From positions 262 to 63,186 of the forward strand of contig DISR01000044.1 in the NCBI GenBank assembly GCA_002421825.1: DNA of 62,925 nucleotides, given 5' to 3'. A program made the position numbers and the translations under genes. Source of the DNA: Thiobacillus sp. UBA6205 (lineage in GTDB: Bacteria > Pseudomonadota > Gammaproteobacteria > Burkholderiales > Thiobacillaceae). This document shows, one piece after another, positions 7,594-17,868 of this stretch (within the stretch, counting starts at the first letter, position 1; the number at the start of each line of letters is the position of its first letter). The notes below the pieces were generated by a model that saw nothing but the letters and a program-made list of their open reading frames with translations, was not told the origin of the DNA and did not search any database.

Positions 7594-8844
7594 TCACTGC
7601 AGGTCCGACCAGCTTCCCGGCAGACGGGTAAGCCCGCGGTTGGAAGCGCTGCGCGACAGGGCGGCGAGCACGTCGGCGTCGTATTCGAGCACAAAGCCGC
7701 CGTTCAATTGCAGGTCCACGCCGTCATGCGCGATGATGGCGCCGTGCAGGTGCGCATTGCCGTTGGATATGAGTCTGGGGGTGCCGCCCGAAGGGTCGAA
7801 CATGTACAGCAGCCCGTAGAACTGGTCGCCGGCGTTGATGGTCGTGTCCCCTTCCACCACCAGCAGCACCGGCGCGTCCGCAGTTCCCACATCGCCGGGC
7901 GGATTGCAATCGCCGGTCACCCAGACGATGCCTTCCGTTGCCGAATTGAGTCCGCTGCAGTCTGCCGCGACCGTGGCCTGGTTCTTGACCTGCTGATAGT
8001 CTGTTTCCGCCACGCCGAACAGGTACTGGAACAGGTCGGCCGGGAAGTTGGGGTCGTTGCCGACCAGGTCCGGGCCTGTCAGGCCGTTCTTGCTCAAAGC
8101 GTCGCCGGAGGGGCAGGCATTGCCGTCGAACTCGCCCATGTGGCAACTGGCAAAGCTGCCTCCCGGCGTAATGGCGCTGTCGGACCACGCCGTCACCGGC
8201 ACGCCCGAGCCGCCGCCATTGGAGTTGGTGATGATGCTGTAGTTGCCGGAAAGCGGGATGTTGCTGGCCGCGGCCAGCGGGGTATCGACCTCGCCCAGGA
8301 TCAGGGGGTAGAAATAGGCGCCCTGCTTGGCGATGGACTGGCTGGTGCCATCGGCGGAAAGCCCCCGCGCGACGATGTTGTAGACCAGCTGGTTGCTGTC
8401 GCCGCTGCCGGGCGTCATCAGGAACAGGGTAAAGCTGCCGCCTTGCGTCGGGGCCGCCACCAGCCCCGCATTGATGGTGAGGTAGCTCCAGTTCGCGCGG
8501 TCGTCCGCGCGGATGGCCACGCAAGGCGCGGTGGTTTCGGTGCCGGCGCAGGCGGTCCAGCCGGAATCGGTGGCATCGGCCACGTCGCCGTCGTCGTTGG
8601 CGTCAAGGCCGCTGGAACCGATGCGTTTCCGGTTGATGTTGAGCAGGCTGTAGCCCTGCTCCAGCCCGGCCTCGGCCGCCGCCAGCGCTTCCTTGGTGCG
8701 GTAGTCGTTGGCGGCGGATCGGGTGTCCAGCACCAGCACGCCGGCGCCATACAGCGCCAGCAGGCTCAGCAGGACGACCAGCACCAGCGTGACCACGAGG
8801 GAAACGCCTTGTTGGCGGAAGGGAGTGGCATGCGTTCTCATCAT
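7594..8844 (-). CDS. pilX: PilX-like minor pilin assembly protein
   Basis: A 416-residue protein. The N terminus is basic, then QGVSLVVTLVLVVLLSLL: a prepilin-like Gly followed by a hydrophobic helix, then the RSAANDYRTKEALAAAEAGLE segment typical of the PilX N-terminal domain. PilX proteins prime type IV pilus assembly and affect adhesion. At 416 residues it is longer than the usual 170-200 residues, so the extracellular part is expanded as in the neighbouring PilV. GTG and two ATG codons occur in tandem (8847, 8844, 8841); I chose 8844. It lies 10 bp before pilV. Confidence 0.82.
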   Translation of the reverse strand: MMRTHATPFRQQGVSLVVTLVLVVLLSLLALYGAGVLVLDTRSAANDYRTKEALAAAEAGLEQGYSLLNINRKRIGSSGLDANDDGDVADATDSGWTACAGTETTAPCVAIRADDRANWSYLTINAGLVAAPTQGGSFTLFLMTPGSGDSNQLVYNIVARGLSADGTSQSIAKQGAYFYPLILGEVDTPLAAASNIPLSGNYSIITNSNGGGSGVPVTAWSDSAITPGGSFASCHMGEFDGNACPSGDALSKNGLTGPDLVGNDPNFPADLFQYLFGVAETDYQQVKNQATVAADCSGLNSATEGIVWVTGDCNPPGDVGTADAPVLLVVEGDTTINAGDQFYGLLYMFDPSGGTPRLISNGNAHLHGAIIAHDGVDLQLNGGFVLEYDADVLAALSRSASNRGLTRLPGSWSDLQ

Positions 8845-8846
8845 CA

Positions 8847-9716
8847 CTAGCTCAGCCCGTCGTTGCGCACGCGGATGGTTTCGCGGAAGGTGCGTGACAC
8901 GGTGGCATCCGCCTTGAGTTGGCCGGTCACGCTGATGGTGTATTCGCGTATCGCGACGGTGAGTCCCGATCCAGTAACAGTCGCAGGGGAATTGTCGGTG
9001 ACCGAGAACGCCGTGATCTCGACAACGTTGGAGTCGGTCAGGTCTTCCCAGGTGCCGCCGCTGGAACAGGTATCGGTGCCGGCACCGGCGGTGCGGATTT
9101 CCACGGCCTTGTTGACGCTGTCGTAGCGATAGCCGAAGCGGCCGACGTCGTAATCGCCGTCGCCGTCGGTATCGAAATCATAATTGATCAGCACGCAGCT
9201 GGTCGACACGGTCAGCGCCGACTCGGGGCGCAGGATGCTCCAGCTGCCTTTGGCAATGCCATCGGTCGCGGCGGCAGCGGCAGGCCAGGTTCCGCTGAGC
9301 GTTACGGTAAGGGTGCCGCCGCTGTGGGCGGTAATGCTGCCCTGATACACCGTGCCGGCATTGTCGACATGGATCAGCGTGCCGCCGATCGCACGGTCGC
9401 CGATGCTGGCAAGCGCGCCGCCGGTCGTGCTGGTCACGCTGACGCTGCCGGTATTGGCGCTAAGCGTCAGCGGAGCGGAAATCGAGGCCCGTGCGACATC
9501 GACGGTCGGATCCCAGGAGGTGGCGCGGCGCAGGTCGCGCGTCAGCATCTGCATGGTCTGGCGCAGATCCTGTTCGAGGCGCGCCATCTTGATGTTGTCG
9601 TTGCTGCTGCGCAGTGTCGTGAACAGCATCTGCACGGCAGCCGCGACGACGATCATGCCCACCGCGATGCCCACCAGCAGTTCGGCGATGCCGAAGCCTC
9701 TCTGTTTGCTCAGCAT
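8847..9716 (-). CDS. pilW: PilW-like minor pilin
   Basis: A 289-residue protein. It begins MLSKQRGFGIAELLVGIAVG: a short basic leader, prepilin peptidase site after Gly, Glu at mature position 5 and a hydrophobic helix. The region after it (SNDNIKMARLEQDLRQTMQ) is the usual PilW helix, followed by a beta-rich domain. PilW is a minor pseudopilin of the priming complex. The start overlaps the fimT stop by 7 nt, so an upstream extension of the frame is shadow. Its TAG ends where pilX begins. Confidence 0.85.
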   Translation of the reverse strand: MLSKQRGFGIAELLVGIAVGMIVVAAAVQMLFTTLRSSNDNIKMARLEQDLRQTMQMLTRDLRRATSWDPTVDVARASISAPLTLSANTGSVSVTSTTGGALASIGDRAIGGTLIHVDNAGTVYQGSITAHSGGTLTVTLSGTWPAAAAATDGIAKGSWSILRPESALTVSTSCVLINYDFDTDGDGDYDVGRFGYRYDSVNKAVEIRTAGAGTDTCSSGGTWEDLTDSNVVEITAFSVTDNSPATVTGSGLTVAIREYTISVTGQLKADATVSRTFRETIRVRNDGLS

Positions 9717-10270
9717 GTGGCATACCCTCCTATGGTGCCGCTGGGCGAGCACAGGCGGATGCGGCCCGTGCTGCTGACCACGACATTCATGCCGTAGCCG
9801 CTGACGGACTGCAACTGGATGGTCTGGGCGTTGACGGTGCCGCGCCTGTGGGTGAAGCCGTAGATGAAATCGTCGCCTGGAGCGCTCAGCACCACGCCAT
9901 TGAAATCCGCGCCTGCCACCGTGCGGTCGACGCCATCCATCTGGCAGGTGTTGGGCGAAGCGGAACAGTCGCAGGTATTGGCAGCGGTCATCCCGGCGCA
10001 CCAGCTCGCGCCGCTGCTGGCCGACTGGAACACCACGCGCACGGTGGCGTTGCGCTTGAGCGACTCGCTCTTGGCGTTGACCAGGAAAGCGGCCAGCGTT
10101 TCCGCCGCGCGCTTGGTGCGGCTTTTCTCGAAATAGGCATCGAACGAGGGGACAACCAGCGCCAGCAGGATGCCCATGATCACGATCACGGTCATCATCT
10201 CGATCAGCGTAAATCCCTGCATCCGCCGCATCGACCGGAACGAGAAGGAGGCTTGGCCCGGCATCGTCAT
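9710..10270 (-). CDS. fimT: GspH/FimT-family pseudopilin
   Basis: A 186-residue protein. After a 19-residue leader it has QGFTLIEMMTVIVIMGILLALVVP, the canonical prepilin signal with Glu5. A GspH/FimT-like domain follows, with RTKRAAETLAAFLVNAKSESLKRN and four or more cysteines. It is expected to belong to the minor-pilin priming complex. The ATG overlaps the pilE TGA (ATGA), indicating translational coupling. Confidence 0.87.
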   Translation of the reverse strand: MTMPGQASFSFRSMRRMQGFTLIEMMTVIVIMGILLALVVPSFDAYFEKSRTKRAAETLAAFLVNAKSESLKRNATVRVVFQSASSGASWCAGMTAANTCDCSASPNTCQMDGVDRTVAGADFNGVVLSAPGDDFIYGFTHRRGTVNAQTIQLQSVSGYGMNVVVSSTGRIRLCSPSGTIGGYATC

Positions 10271-10737
10271 TTCTTCCAGCAGGCCGACGGCGTCTTGGCG
10301 CCGTTCTGGTTGATCGTCATCGGCGTGCAGGTCGTGGCGCCGGCCTTGTCGTTGACCTGGCTTTTGCCCGTGACGGCGGTGGCCGTGATGGTATAAGTAT
10401 TGTCGCCGGCAGCGATGGTGTAGGTGTAATAGTCGTTGCTGCCGGTAAATCCGGCGTTGGCAGGCGTGTTGGTGGTGGCGGTGCCGGCGGCGGTGGCCGT
10501 CGCGTCGCTGCGATAGGACACGCGATTGGCGCGCCATTTCTCCAAGCCGAGGCGCATTTGCAGCATTTCGGACTGCGCCTGCGCGCGGCGCGACTGCAGC
10601 AGGTACTGATTGTAGTTCGGGACCACGATGGCCAGCAGGATGCCCAGGATCGCGATCACGACCATGATTTCGACCAGGGTAAAGCCCTGCTCCCGAATAT
10701 GACGCCCTTTGGCTCGCTGCACGCTCGTTTTCTCCAT
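10267..10737 (-). CDS. pilE: PilE-type type IV pilin
   Basis: A 156-residue protein. EQGFTLVEIMVVIAILGILLAIVVP gives a textbook type IVa pilin signal with Gly-Phe cleavage and Glu5. The ALIxxYNQYLLQSRRAQAQSEM-type helix and a C-terminal Cys pair (TTCTPM and SACWKK) forming a D-region loop follow. It is first in the operon. The ATG at 10737 is chosen because AGAGGAAA lies at the right distance before it. By family it may be a major or minor pilin; the minor-pilin context favours PilE-like. Confidence 0.88.
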   Translation of the reverse strand: MEKTSVQRAKGRHIREQGFTLVEIMVVIAILGILLAIVVPNYNQYLLQSRRAQAQSEMLQMRLGLEKWRANRVSYRSDATATAAGTATTNTPANAGFTGSNDYYTYTIAAGDNTYTITATAVTGKSQVNDKAGATTCTPMTINQNGAKTPSACWKK

Positions 10738-10809
10738 CGATACTTTTCCTCTATGCACTTTAACGGCCAGCCCCGGCCACACCCCAGCCAGGCCGGACAA
10801 ACGGCCGCT

Positions 10810-10819
10810 TTGTTAGAAT
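10810..10819 (+). promoter_or_regulatory. Candidate -10 region for the thiO gene
   Basis: TTGTTAGAAT, with a TAGAAT hexamer, lies 31-40 bp before the thiO-like start in the 112 bp divergent gap with pilE. The same 10-mer occurs before the TPR gene at 43354. No good -35 is visible. Confidence 0.3.
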
Positions 10820-10849
10820 CAGCGGAATTTACTGGAATCCGGCTTTATC

Positions 10850-11917
10850 TTGAACTTCTTCATTATCGGCGGTGGCGTCGCGGGCTTGAGCACGGCTTAT
10901 GTGCTGTTGCGGCAGGGACATGGCGTCACCCTTGCCGACGCGAAGCGCCCCGGCCAGTCCTCGTGGGCGGGTGCCGGCATTCTCTGCCCCCTGCCGCCCT
11001 GGAAATATGACGAGCCGACGAACCGGCTGGCGCTGGGCGGGATGCGGGCGTGGCCGGAGTGGGCGGCGGAAACCGCGCGCCTGTCCGGCCACGATCCCGA
11101 ATACTGGGCCTGCGGCATGGAGTTCGATGCTGCCGCAGCCGGCGAGCACGCCCTGGAATGGTGCTGTGCGCACGACTTCCCGGCCAGCCGCAGCGAGCGC
11201 GGCGGAATCTGGCTGCCCTCGGTGGGCCAGTTGCGCAACCCCCGGCTGATCGCGGCACTGACCGGGGCAGTCACGGTGCTTGGCGGAAAAATCCTGTCGG
11301 ATTGTGAAATCACCGGCGTGCGTCAGGCCGGCGGCAAAGTGCTTGCGGCCCTGGCCGGCAAGCTCGAATACATGGCCGACGTCTTTGTCTGGGCCGGCGG
11401 CGCCTGGGTCGGGCAGAGGCTCGGGCAAATGGCGCCGGTGCCCAATGTGCGTCCGGTGCGCGGCCAGATGTTGTTGTACGCACCTGGCAGCCACGCACTG
11501 GAGCACATTCTTTATCGGGACGGTCTCTATCTGGTGCCGCGCCGCGACGGACATCTGCTCGCGGGCAGCACAGTGGAAGACGTCGGCTTCGACGCGGACA
11601 CCACGCCCGAAACTCTGCAAAGCCTGCACGAGGCCGCCTGCCGCCTGCTGCCGGAATTGCGCACACGGCGCCCCATACGCTCATGGGCGGGTTTGCGCCC
11701 TGGCAGCCCGGACAATATCCCGACCGTCGACCGCCATGCTGACTACGAAAACGTCTGGGTGAACACCGGCCATTTTCGCTACGGCGTGACCATGGCGCCC
11801 GCCAGCAGTCGGCTACTGGCTGAGCTGATGCTGGGCGAATCGCCCCACATCGATCCCGAGCCCTATAGCTGGCAATCCGGGTTCGGGCGGCACTGGCAGG
11901 GTGCGAGCGCATGCTGA
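10850..11917 (+). CDS. thiO: ThiO-like FAD-dependent glycine oxidase
   Basis: A 355-residue flavoprotein of the DAO/DadA family. A Rossmann dinucleotide motif (IIGGGVAGLS) starts at residue 5, so the start must be very close to the TTG at 10850; no ATG is available. A GGAWVG segment and a C-terminal TGHFRYGVTMAPAS FAD-binding end match glycine oxidase ThiO, which makes the imine used in thiazole synthesis. No other thiamine genes are nearby, so another D-amino-acid or glycine oxidase role is possible. It overlaps the next gene by 7 nt. Confidence 0.78.
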   Translation: MNFFIIGGGVAGLSTAYVLLRQGHGVTLADAKRPGQSSWAGAGILCPLPPWKYDEPTNRLALGGMRAWPEWAAETARLSGHDPEYWACGMEFDAAAAGEHALEWCCAHDFPASRSERGGIWLPSVGQLRNPRLIAALTGAVTVLGGKILSDCEITGVRQAGGKVLAALAGKLEYMADVFVWAGGAWVGQRLGQMAPVPNVRPVRGQMLLYAPGSHALEHILYRDGLYLVPRRDGHLLAGSTVEDVGFDADTTPETLQSLHEAACRLLPELRTRRPIRSWAGLRPGSPDNIPTVDRHADYENVWVNTGHFRYGVTMAPASSRLLAELMLGESPHIDPEPYSWQSGFGRHWQGASAC

Positions 11918-12834
11918 CCATCTGGCGCTTCAGCGACGGCAAGCGCGGGCACGACAACCAGTCGCTGGGGCTGGCCGAGGCGCTCTGCCGGCTGATGCCC
12001 TGCCAGGTGGAAACCCTGCCCGTCGCCAGGGGCTGGCCCTGCGCCATATCCTGGCTGGCCGGACGCTTTCAGCCGGGCAAGAATCTGCCCAGGCCCGATC
12101 TCATCGTCGGCGCCGGCCACGGCACGCACTGGCCCATGCTGGCTGCGCGGCGCGCACACGGCGGCAGGATCGCCGTACTGATGAAGCCCTCGCTGCCGCT
12201 TTCCTGGTTCGACTGGGTGATCGTGCCGGCGCACGATGGCCTGCCGGAAAGCCCTTCCGTGCTCGTCACCCAGGGGCCGATCAACCGCGTCCTGCCGGGT
12301 TCGGCGCGCAGGCAAGAACAGGGCCTGATGCTGATCGGCGGCCCCTCGGCCGAATACGGTTGGAATGAAACCGCCCTGCTGAAGCAGATTCATCTGATCG
12401 CCCTGCATCGTCCCGCAACGCAGTGGCAACTGACCACTTCGCGCCGCACCCCGGCCGGTTTCCTTGCCGATCTCACCAGGCTCGGACTGGGCAATGTGAA
12501 GGCCTGCGCGCACGACGCGGTGGACGCCGCCTGGCTGCCGGAGCAATTGGCAAATGCCGCAGAAGTCTGGGTCACGCCCGACAGCGCCTCCATGGTGTAC
12601 GAGGCGCTGACCTCCGGCGCCGCCGTGGGCTGTTTCGAACTGCCTTATGCGAAACCGGGACGCGTGGCGCGCGGACTGGAGAAACTGGTGCGCGACAAGC
12701 GCCTTGCCGGCTTCGCGGACTGGGAACGCAGCGGTGTGCTGCCGCCCAACGATCAACCCCTGAACGAGGCCGGGCGCTGCGCCCGGCACCTCCTGCAATG
12801 CCTGAACAAGCAAACATGCGCTCGCGCAAGCTGA
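11911..12834 (+). CDS. ELM1-family protein (mitochondrial fission ELM1-like)
   Basis: A 307-residue protein of the bacterial family named after plant ELM1. It begins with WRFSDGKRGHDNQ, and has a VGAGHGTH segment, a LIGGPS turn and a VTPDSASMVYEA stretch, all typical. The fold resembles a GT-B glycosyltransferase, and bacterial members sit in LPS-core or surface-glycan clusters, as here. The enzymatic role is not established. The ATG overlaps thiO, and the end overlaps the next glycosyltransferase. Confidence 0.82.
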   Translation: MLTIWRFSDGKRGHDNQSLGLAEALCRLMPCQVETLPVARGWPCAISWLAGRFQPGKNLPRPDLIVGAGHGTHWPMLAARRAHGGRIAVLMKPSLPLSWFDWVIVPAHDGLPESPSVLVTQGPINRVLPGSARRQEQGLMLIGGPSAEYGWNETALLKQIHLIALHRPATQWQLTTSRRTPAGFLADLTRLGLGNVKACAHDAVDAAWLPEQLANAAEVWVTPDSASMVYEALTSGAAVGCFELPYAKPGRVARGLEKLVRDKRLAGFADWERSGVLPPNDQPLNEAGRCARHLLQCLNKQTCARAS

Positions 12835-13949
12835 CCGTCGTGCAAGTCCTGCCCGCCCTGCAGTCCGGCGGCGTCGAGCGCGGCACCCTGGAAGTGGGCA
12901 AACATCTGGTCGAGCACGGCCACCGCTCCCTCGTCATCTCGGCCGGCGGCCGCCTGGTGGAACAGTTGCTGCGCGAAGGCAGCGAGCACGTCACCTGGGA
13001 CATCGGCAAGAAAAGCCCGTGGACCCTGCGCCTGATCCCGGTCTTGCGCCGCTTCCTGATCGAAAACAGGGTCGACATCCTGCACGCCCGCTCGCGCATG
13101 CCGGCCTGGGTCTGCTACCTGGCGTGGCGCAGCATGAACCCGCAAACGCGGCCGCGCTTCATTACCACCGTGCACGGCCTCTATTCGGTCAACGCCTACA
13201 GCGCCGTGATGGTCAAGGGCGAGAAAGTCATCGCCGTCTCAGAAGCTTCACGCGACTACATCCTGCATCACTACTCTGCCGCCGATGCACAGCGCATCGC
13301 GCTGATCCCGCGTGGCGTTGACCCCTCTGAATTCCCATATGGCTACCGCCCGCCTCCGGACTGGCTGCTGACTTGGCAAACCACACATCCCGAACTGGCC
13401 GGGAAAAGGATTTTGACCCTGCCAGGGCGTATCACCCGCCTGAAGGGGCACCACGATTTCATCGAGCTGATTGCCGCTTTGCGCGCACGCCATCTTGATC
13501 TCCACGGCCTCATCGTCGGCGGCGAAGATCCCAACCGCCAGGCTTACGCCGCCGAAGTGCGCAAGGCCGTGCATGATCGCGGCCTGGACAAAGCCATCAC
13601 CTTCACCGGCAATCGCAGCGACATCCGCGAAATCTTTGCCATATCCGATCTTGTGCTCTCGCTCTCGAACAAACCCGAGTCCTTTGGACGCACCGTGCTC
13701 GAGGCCTTGAGCCTGGGGGTGCCGGCGGTGGGCTACGACCACGGCGGCGTCAGCGAGATTCTGCGCACGCTCTACCCCGCCGGCGCGGTCGAGACCGGCA
13801 ATGTGGCACAACTGATCGAGACCGTCACCTGCCTGCTGGAAAATCCCGCGGCAGTCAGTGCCGACAACCCCTACACCCTGAAAAACATGCTTGACAGCAC
13901 GCTCGCGCTCTACGAACAAGCCGCCGCATCGCTTAAACTAGCGGGCTGA
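12816..13949 (+). CDS. Glycosyltransferase family 4
   Basis: A 377-residue GT-B transferase. The N-terminal domain begins VVQVLPALQSGGVERG, the usual acceptor-side loop. The C-terminal Rossmann domain has LPGRITRLKGH and a nucleotide-binding ESFGRTVLEALSLGVP segment with the two conserved Glu spaced by seven residues. It likely adds a hexose to LPS core or a surface glycan. An in-frame ATG at 12798 would add six residues; neither start has a clear ribosome site. It overlaps the ELM1-like gene. Confidence 0.88.
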   Translation: MRSRKLTVVQVLPALQSGGVERGTLEVGKHLVEHGHRSLVISAGGRLVEQLLREGSEHVTWDIGKKSPWTLRLIPVLRRFLIENRVDILHARSRMPAWVCYLAWRSMNPQTRPRFITTVHGLYSVNAYSAVMVKGEKVIAVSEASRDYILHHYSAADAQRIALIPRGVDPSEFPYGYRPPPDWLLTWQTTHPELAGKRILTLPGRITRLKGHHDFIELIAALRARHLDLHGLIVGGEDPNRQAYAAEVRKAVHDRGLDKAITFTGNRSDIREIFAISDLVLSLSNKPESFGRTVLEALSLGVPAVGYDHGGVSEILRTLYPAGAVETGNVAQLIETVTCLLENPAAVSADNPYTLKNMLDSTLALYEQAAASLKLAG

Positions 13950-13969
13950 GAAGCCATACAGACAAAAAA

Positions 13970-15253
<1,284 letters not shown>

Positions 15254-15282
15254 CCCGGCCTGATAGCCTGGTACAAAGCCCA

Positions 15283-16371
15283 GTGAGCGACCGCATTTCT
15301 TCGCTGCACATCATCGGCGGCAGAAAACTCGGCGGCGCCGAGCGCTTTTTCGTGCGCCTGGTGAACGCGCTGGCGCGGCACGGGCACGCCGTCGAAGTGG
15401 TCACCGTGGCCGGCGGCGAAATCGACGCCGCCGTGGACCCGCAGATTACTCGCCACCATGCGCCGCTGGCCGGGGTCTGGGATATCTGGTCGCGGCTGCG
15501 CATCGGCCGGATCGTCAGAAAGCGGACTCCCGCCATCGTGCAGACCTACATGGGCCGCGCCACCCGCCTCACGCATCTGCCGGCGAACGGTGGCAGCGTG
15601 CACGTGGCGCGCCTGGGCGGCTATTACGACCTCAAGGGCTACCGACATGCCCACGCCTGGATAGGCAACACGCGCGGCATTTGCGATTACCTCATGCGCG
15701 AGGGCCTGCCGCCCGAGCGCGTGTTCCACATCGGCAACTTCGTCGATGCCGCGCCCCGGCTTGCACCCGAGACACTCAACGAGTTGCGCAGGAAATGGCT
15801 GATCCCGGAGGAGGCGCTCATCATTCTTGGACTGGGCCGGCTGCACCCCAACAAGGGATTTTCCGACCTGCTGCAGGCTTTCTCACGCCTGCCGACGACA
15901 TTGCACGGCCGGCCGCTGCACCTCGTCATGGCTGGCGACGGCCCCTTGAGGTCGGAACTCAAAGACGAATCCCGGCAACTGGGCATGGAAAAGCGCGTGA
16001 CCTGGGTCGGCTGGCAATACGATCCCTCGCCCTGGTACCAGCTTGCCGACGTCTTCGCCTGCAGCTCTCGCCACGAGCCGCTGGGCAACGTGATCCTGGA
16101 GGCCTGGGCCAATTCCGCCCTCGTCGTTTCCACCGCTGCCGAGGGTCCGATGGAACTTGCCACACCCGGCGAGGACGCTCTGCTTGCGCCGCTATCCGAT
16201 CCCGCAGGACTGGCCGACAGCCTGTTGCAAGCACTGGCATTCGATGACGCGGCACGGCAAAACATGATCGCGGCCGGTCTTGCCAAGCTGGAAGCAAACT
16301 TCAGCGAGATGGCCATCGTCGCCGCCTACAGCGAGCTTTACCGAAAGCTCAGCCGCACAACCCATGACTGA
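15283..16371 (+). CDS. Glycosyltransferase family 4
   Basis: A 362-residue GT-B protein. It starts with GTG (VSDRISSLHIIGGRKLGGAE), chosen because the glycine-rich acceptor loop comes immediately after; a longer frame upstream is shadow of the dehydrogenase. The donor domain has LGLGRLHPNKGF and a HEPLGNVILEAWAN segment with both conserved Glu. It probably transfers a hexose in the same glycan. The next gene starts 16 bp downstream. Confidence 0.87.
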   Translation: MSDRISSLHIIGGRKLGGAERFFVRLVNALARHGHAVEVVTVAGGEIDAAVDPQITRHHAPLAGVWDIWSRLRIGRIVRKRTPAIVQTYMGRATRLTHLPANGGSVHVARLGGYYDLKGYRHAHAWIGNTRGICDYLMREGLPPERVFHIGNFVDAAPRLAPETLNELRRKWLIPEEALIILGLGRLHPNKGFSDLLQAFSRLPTTLHGRPLHLVMAGDGPLRSELKDESRQLGMEKRVTWVGWQYDPSPWYQLADVFACSSRHEPLGNVILEAWANSALVVSTAAEGPMELATPGEDALLAPLSDPAGLADSLLQALAFDDAARQNMIAAGLAKLEANFSEMAIVAAYSELYRKLSRTTHD

Positions 16372-16387
16372 ACCATCAGGAGTCGAC

Positions 16388-17227
16388 ATGGAAAATCCCG
16401 CTTCGCCGCAAGCCGAAGGCCGCGCCCAGAAGCTCTCCGCCTTCGTCACCACCTACAACAACGACCGCACCCTGGCCGCCTGCCTGGAGAGCGTGAAGTG
16501 GGCGGACGAGATCGTGGTGCTGGATTCATTCAGCAGCGACGACACGGAAAAGATCGCGCGCGCTTACGGCTGCAAGTTCAGCCAGCACAAATTCATGGGC
16601 TACGGGCCGCAAAAGCAGATGGCGCTGGAACAGACCTCGAACAAATGGGTGCTGCTGCTGGACGCCGACGAGGTGCTGTCGCCGGCGTCACAGGCGGAAA
16701 TTCGCGCGCTCATGGAAAAAGGTCCCGACGCCGACGGCTACACCCTGCCCCGGCAGGAACAGCTGTTCTGGAAAATGTCCTCGCCCCGCGTGCGCATGAA
16801 CCATTTCCTGCGCCTGTTCGACAAGACCAGGGGCCATGTCAGCGACATGCCCATCCACGCCGCACCCAAGGTGCATGGCACGGTGAAGAAACTGCAGCAC
16901 CCCTTCTACCACTTCGGCGAAACCAGCGTGCACGTGAAGGTGGACAAGATCAACCACTACTCCACCGGGCTGGTGGCCGACAAGCAGGCCAGGGGCAAGC
17001 GCGCCAACCCCTGGATCATGGTGTTCTACCCGCCGCTGTTCTTCATCCGCAGCTACTTCTTCAAGCGCAGCTTCCTCAACGGCTGGGCGGGATTCATCGG
17101 CTCGGTGACCATGGCCTACTACGTGTTCCTGAAATACGCCAAGCTGTACGAGGCGGAACAGTTCCGGAAGCACGGCGACAGCTTGCTTCCCCGCGCCTCC
17201 GCCGATTCCGATGGCAGCAAGGATTAA
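16388..17227 (+). CDS. Glycosyltransferase family 2, WaaE/KdtX-like
   Basis: A 279-residue GT-A transferase. The N-terminal strand FVTTYNNDRTL, the VVLDSFSSDDT nucleotide loop and the metal-binding LLLDADEVLS motif identify it. The C-terminal amphipathic part (FFIRSYFFKRSFLNGWAGF) matches the membrane-associated tail of WaaE/KdtX LPS-core beta-glucosyltransferases. The start is set by AGGAGT six bases before the ATG; an in-frame ATG at 16364 overlaps the previous gene but has no ribosome site. Confidence 0.88.
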   Translation: MENPASPQAEGRAQKLSAFVTTYNNDRTLAACLESVKWADEIVVLDSFSSDDTEKIARAYGCKFSQHKFMGYGPQKQMALEQTSNKWVLLLDADEVLSPASQAEIRALMEKGPDADGYTLPRQEQLFWKMSSPRVRMNHFLRLFDKTRGHVSDMPIHAAPKVHGTVKKLQHPFYHFGETSVHVKVDKINHYSTGLVADKQARGKRANPWIMVFYPPLFFIRSYFFKRSFLNGWAGFIGSVTMAYYVFLKYAKLYEAEQFRKHGDSLLPRASADSDGSKD

Positions 17228-17274
17228 GGGGCTTCGGATACAATTCAACCTTTGCCAATCCCACTGGATGCCGC

Positions 17275-17697
17275 ATGAGCAGCCATGAAAACCTTGACCG
17301 TCAGCACGAAGTAAAAGGCTCGTCGGACCGCTTCTTCGGCCTGACCTTTTTCATCTTCTTCCTGCTCATCGCCCTGTGGCCGCTGCTGTGGGACAGACCG
17401 CTGCGCCCCGCCCCCCTGGGCATTTCGCTCGTCTTTCTGGCGACAGCCTTCATCTGCCCGGCCCTGCTCGGCCCGCTCAACAAGCTGTGGCTGAAGTTCG
17501 GCGCGCTGCTGCATGCCATCACCAGCCCCATCATCCTGGGCGTGATGTTCTACCTGGTCATCATGCCCATCGGGCTGCTGATGCGACTGGCCGGAAAGGA
17601 CTTCCTGCGCCTTAGGTTCGACCCCGACAGCCCAAGTTACTGGATCCGGCGCGAACCGCCGGGGCCGGAAAAAAACAGCCTGCACAGGCAATTCTAG
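17275..17697 (+). CDS. SxtJ-family membrane protein
   Basis: A 140-residue protein with three to four hydrophobic segments (about 21-38, 47-64 and 73-102) and a basic C-terminal tail with RFDPDSPSYWI. This pattern and its position before a DUF5989 protein and a carbamoyltransferase match SxtJ proteins. These are conserved partners of O-carbamoyltransferases, named after the saxitoxin cluster, with unknown biochemical role. The ATG at 17275 was chosen; the frame upstream is shadow of the glycosyltransferase. A TACAAT hexamer about 35 bp upstream could be a -10. Confidence 0.82.
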   Translation: MSSHENLDRQHEVKGSSDRFFGLTFFIFFLLIALWPLLWDRPLRPAPLGISLVFLATAFICPALLGPLNKLWLKFGALLHAITSPIILGVMFYLVIMPIGLLMRLAGKDFLRLRFDPDSPSYWIRREPPGPEKNSLHRQF

Positions 17698-17706
17698 GAG
17701 AACCCG

Positions 17707-17856
17707 ATGTCCATATTCCGTGAACTGTGGGAATTCATGCGCGTGCGCAAGAAATTCTGGCTGCTGCCCATCATCCTCATCATGGTGCTGCTCGGCGGCC
17801 TGCTGGTGCTGGCGCAAGGCTCCGCCGTGGCGCCCTTCATCTACACCCTGTTCTGA
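17707..17856 (+). CDS. DUF5989-family small membrane protein (SxtK-like)
   Basis: A 49-residue protein. The first 17 residues are amphipathic (SIFRELWEFMRVRKK), then one transmembrane helix (FWLLPIILIMVLLGGLLVLA) and a short FIYTLF end. AGGAG precedes the ATG at about 8 bp. Length, topology and place between SxtJ and the carbamoyltransferase fit the DUF5989/SxtK family. Role unknown; probably a membrane anchor or partner of the carbamoyltransferase. Confidence 0.82.
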   Translation: MSIFRELWEFMRVRKKFWLLPIILIMVLLGGLLVLAQGSAVAPFIYTLF

Positions 17857-17868
17857 GCGGACGACCCG

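Noticed and set aside
5697..7631. Long open frame (644 codons) on the + strand opposite pilV
   Set aside because: It lies antisense to a strongly supported prepilin gene, its composition is extreme (Arg/Gly/Ala/His-rich), and no motif or ribosome site supports it. High-GC shadow.
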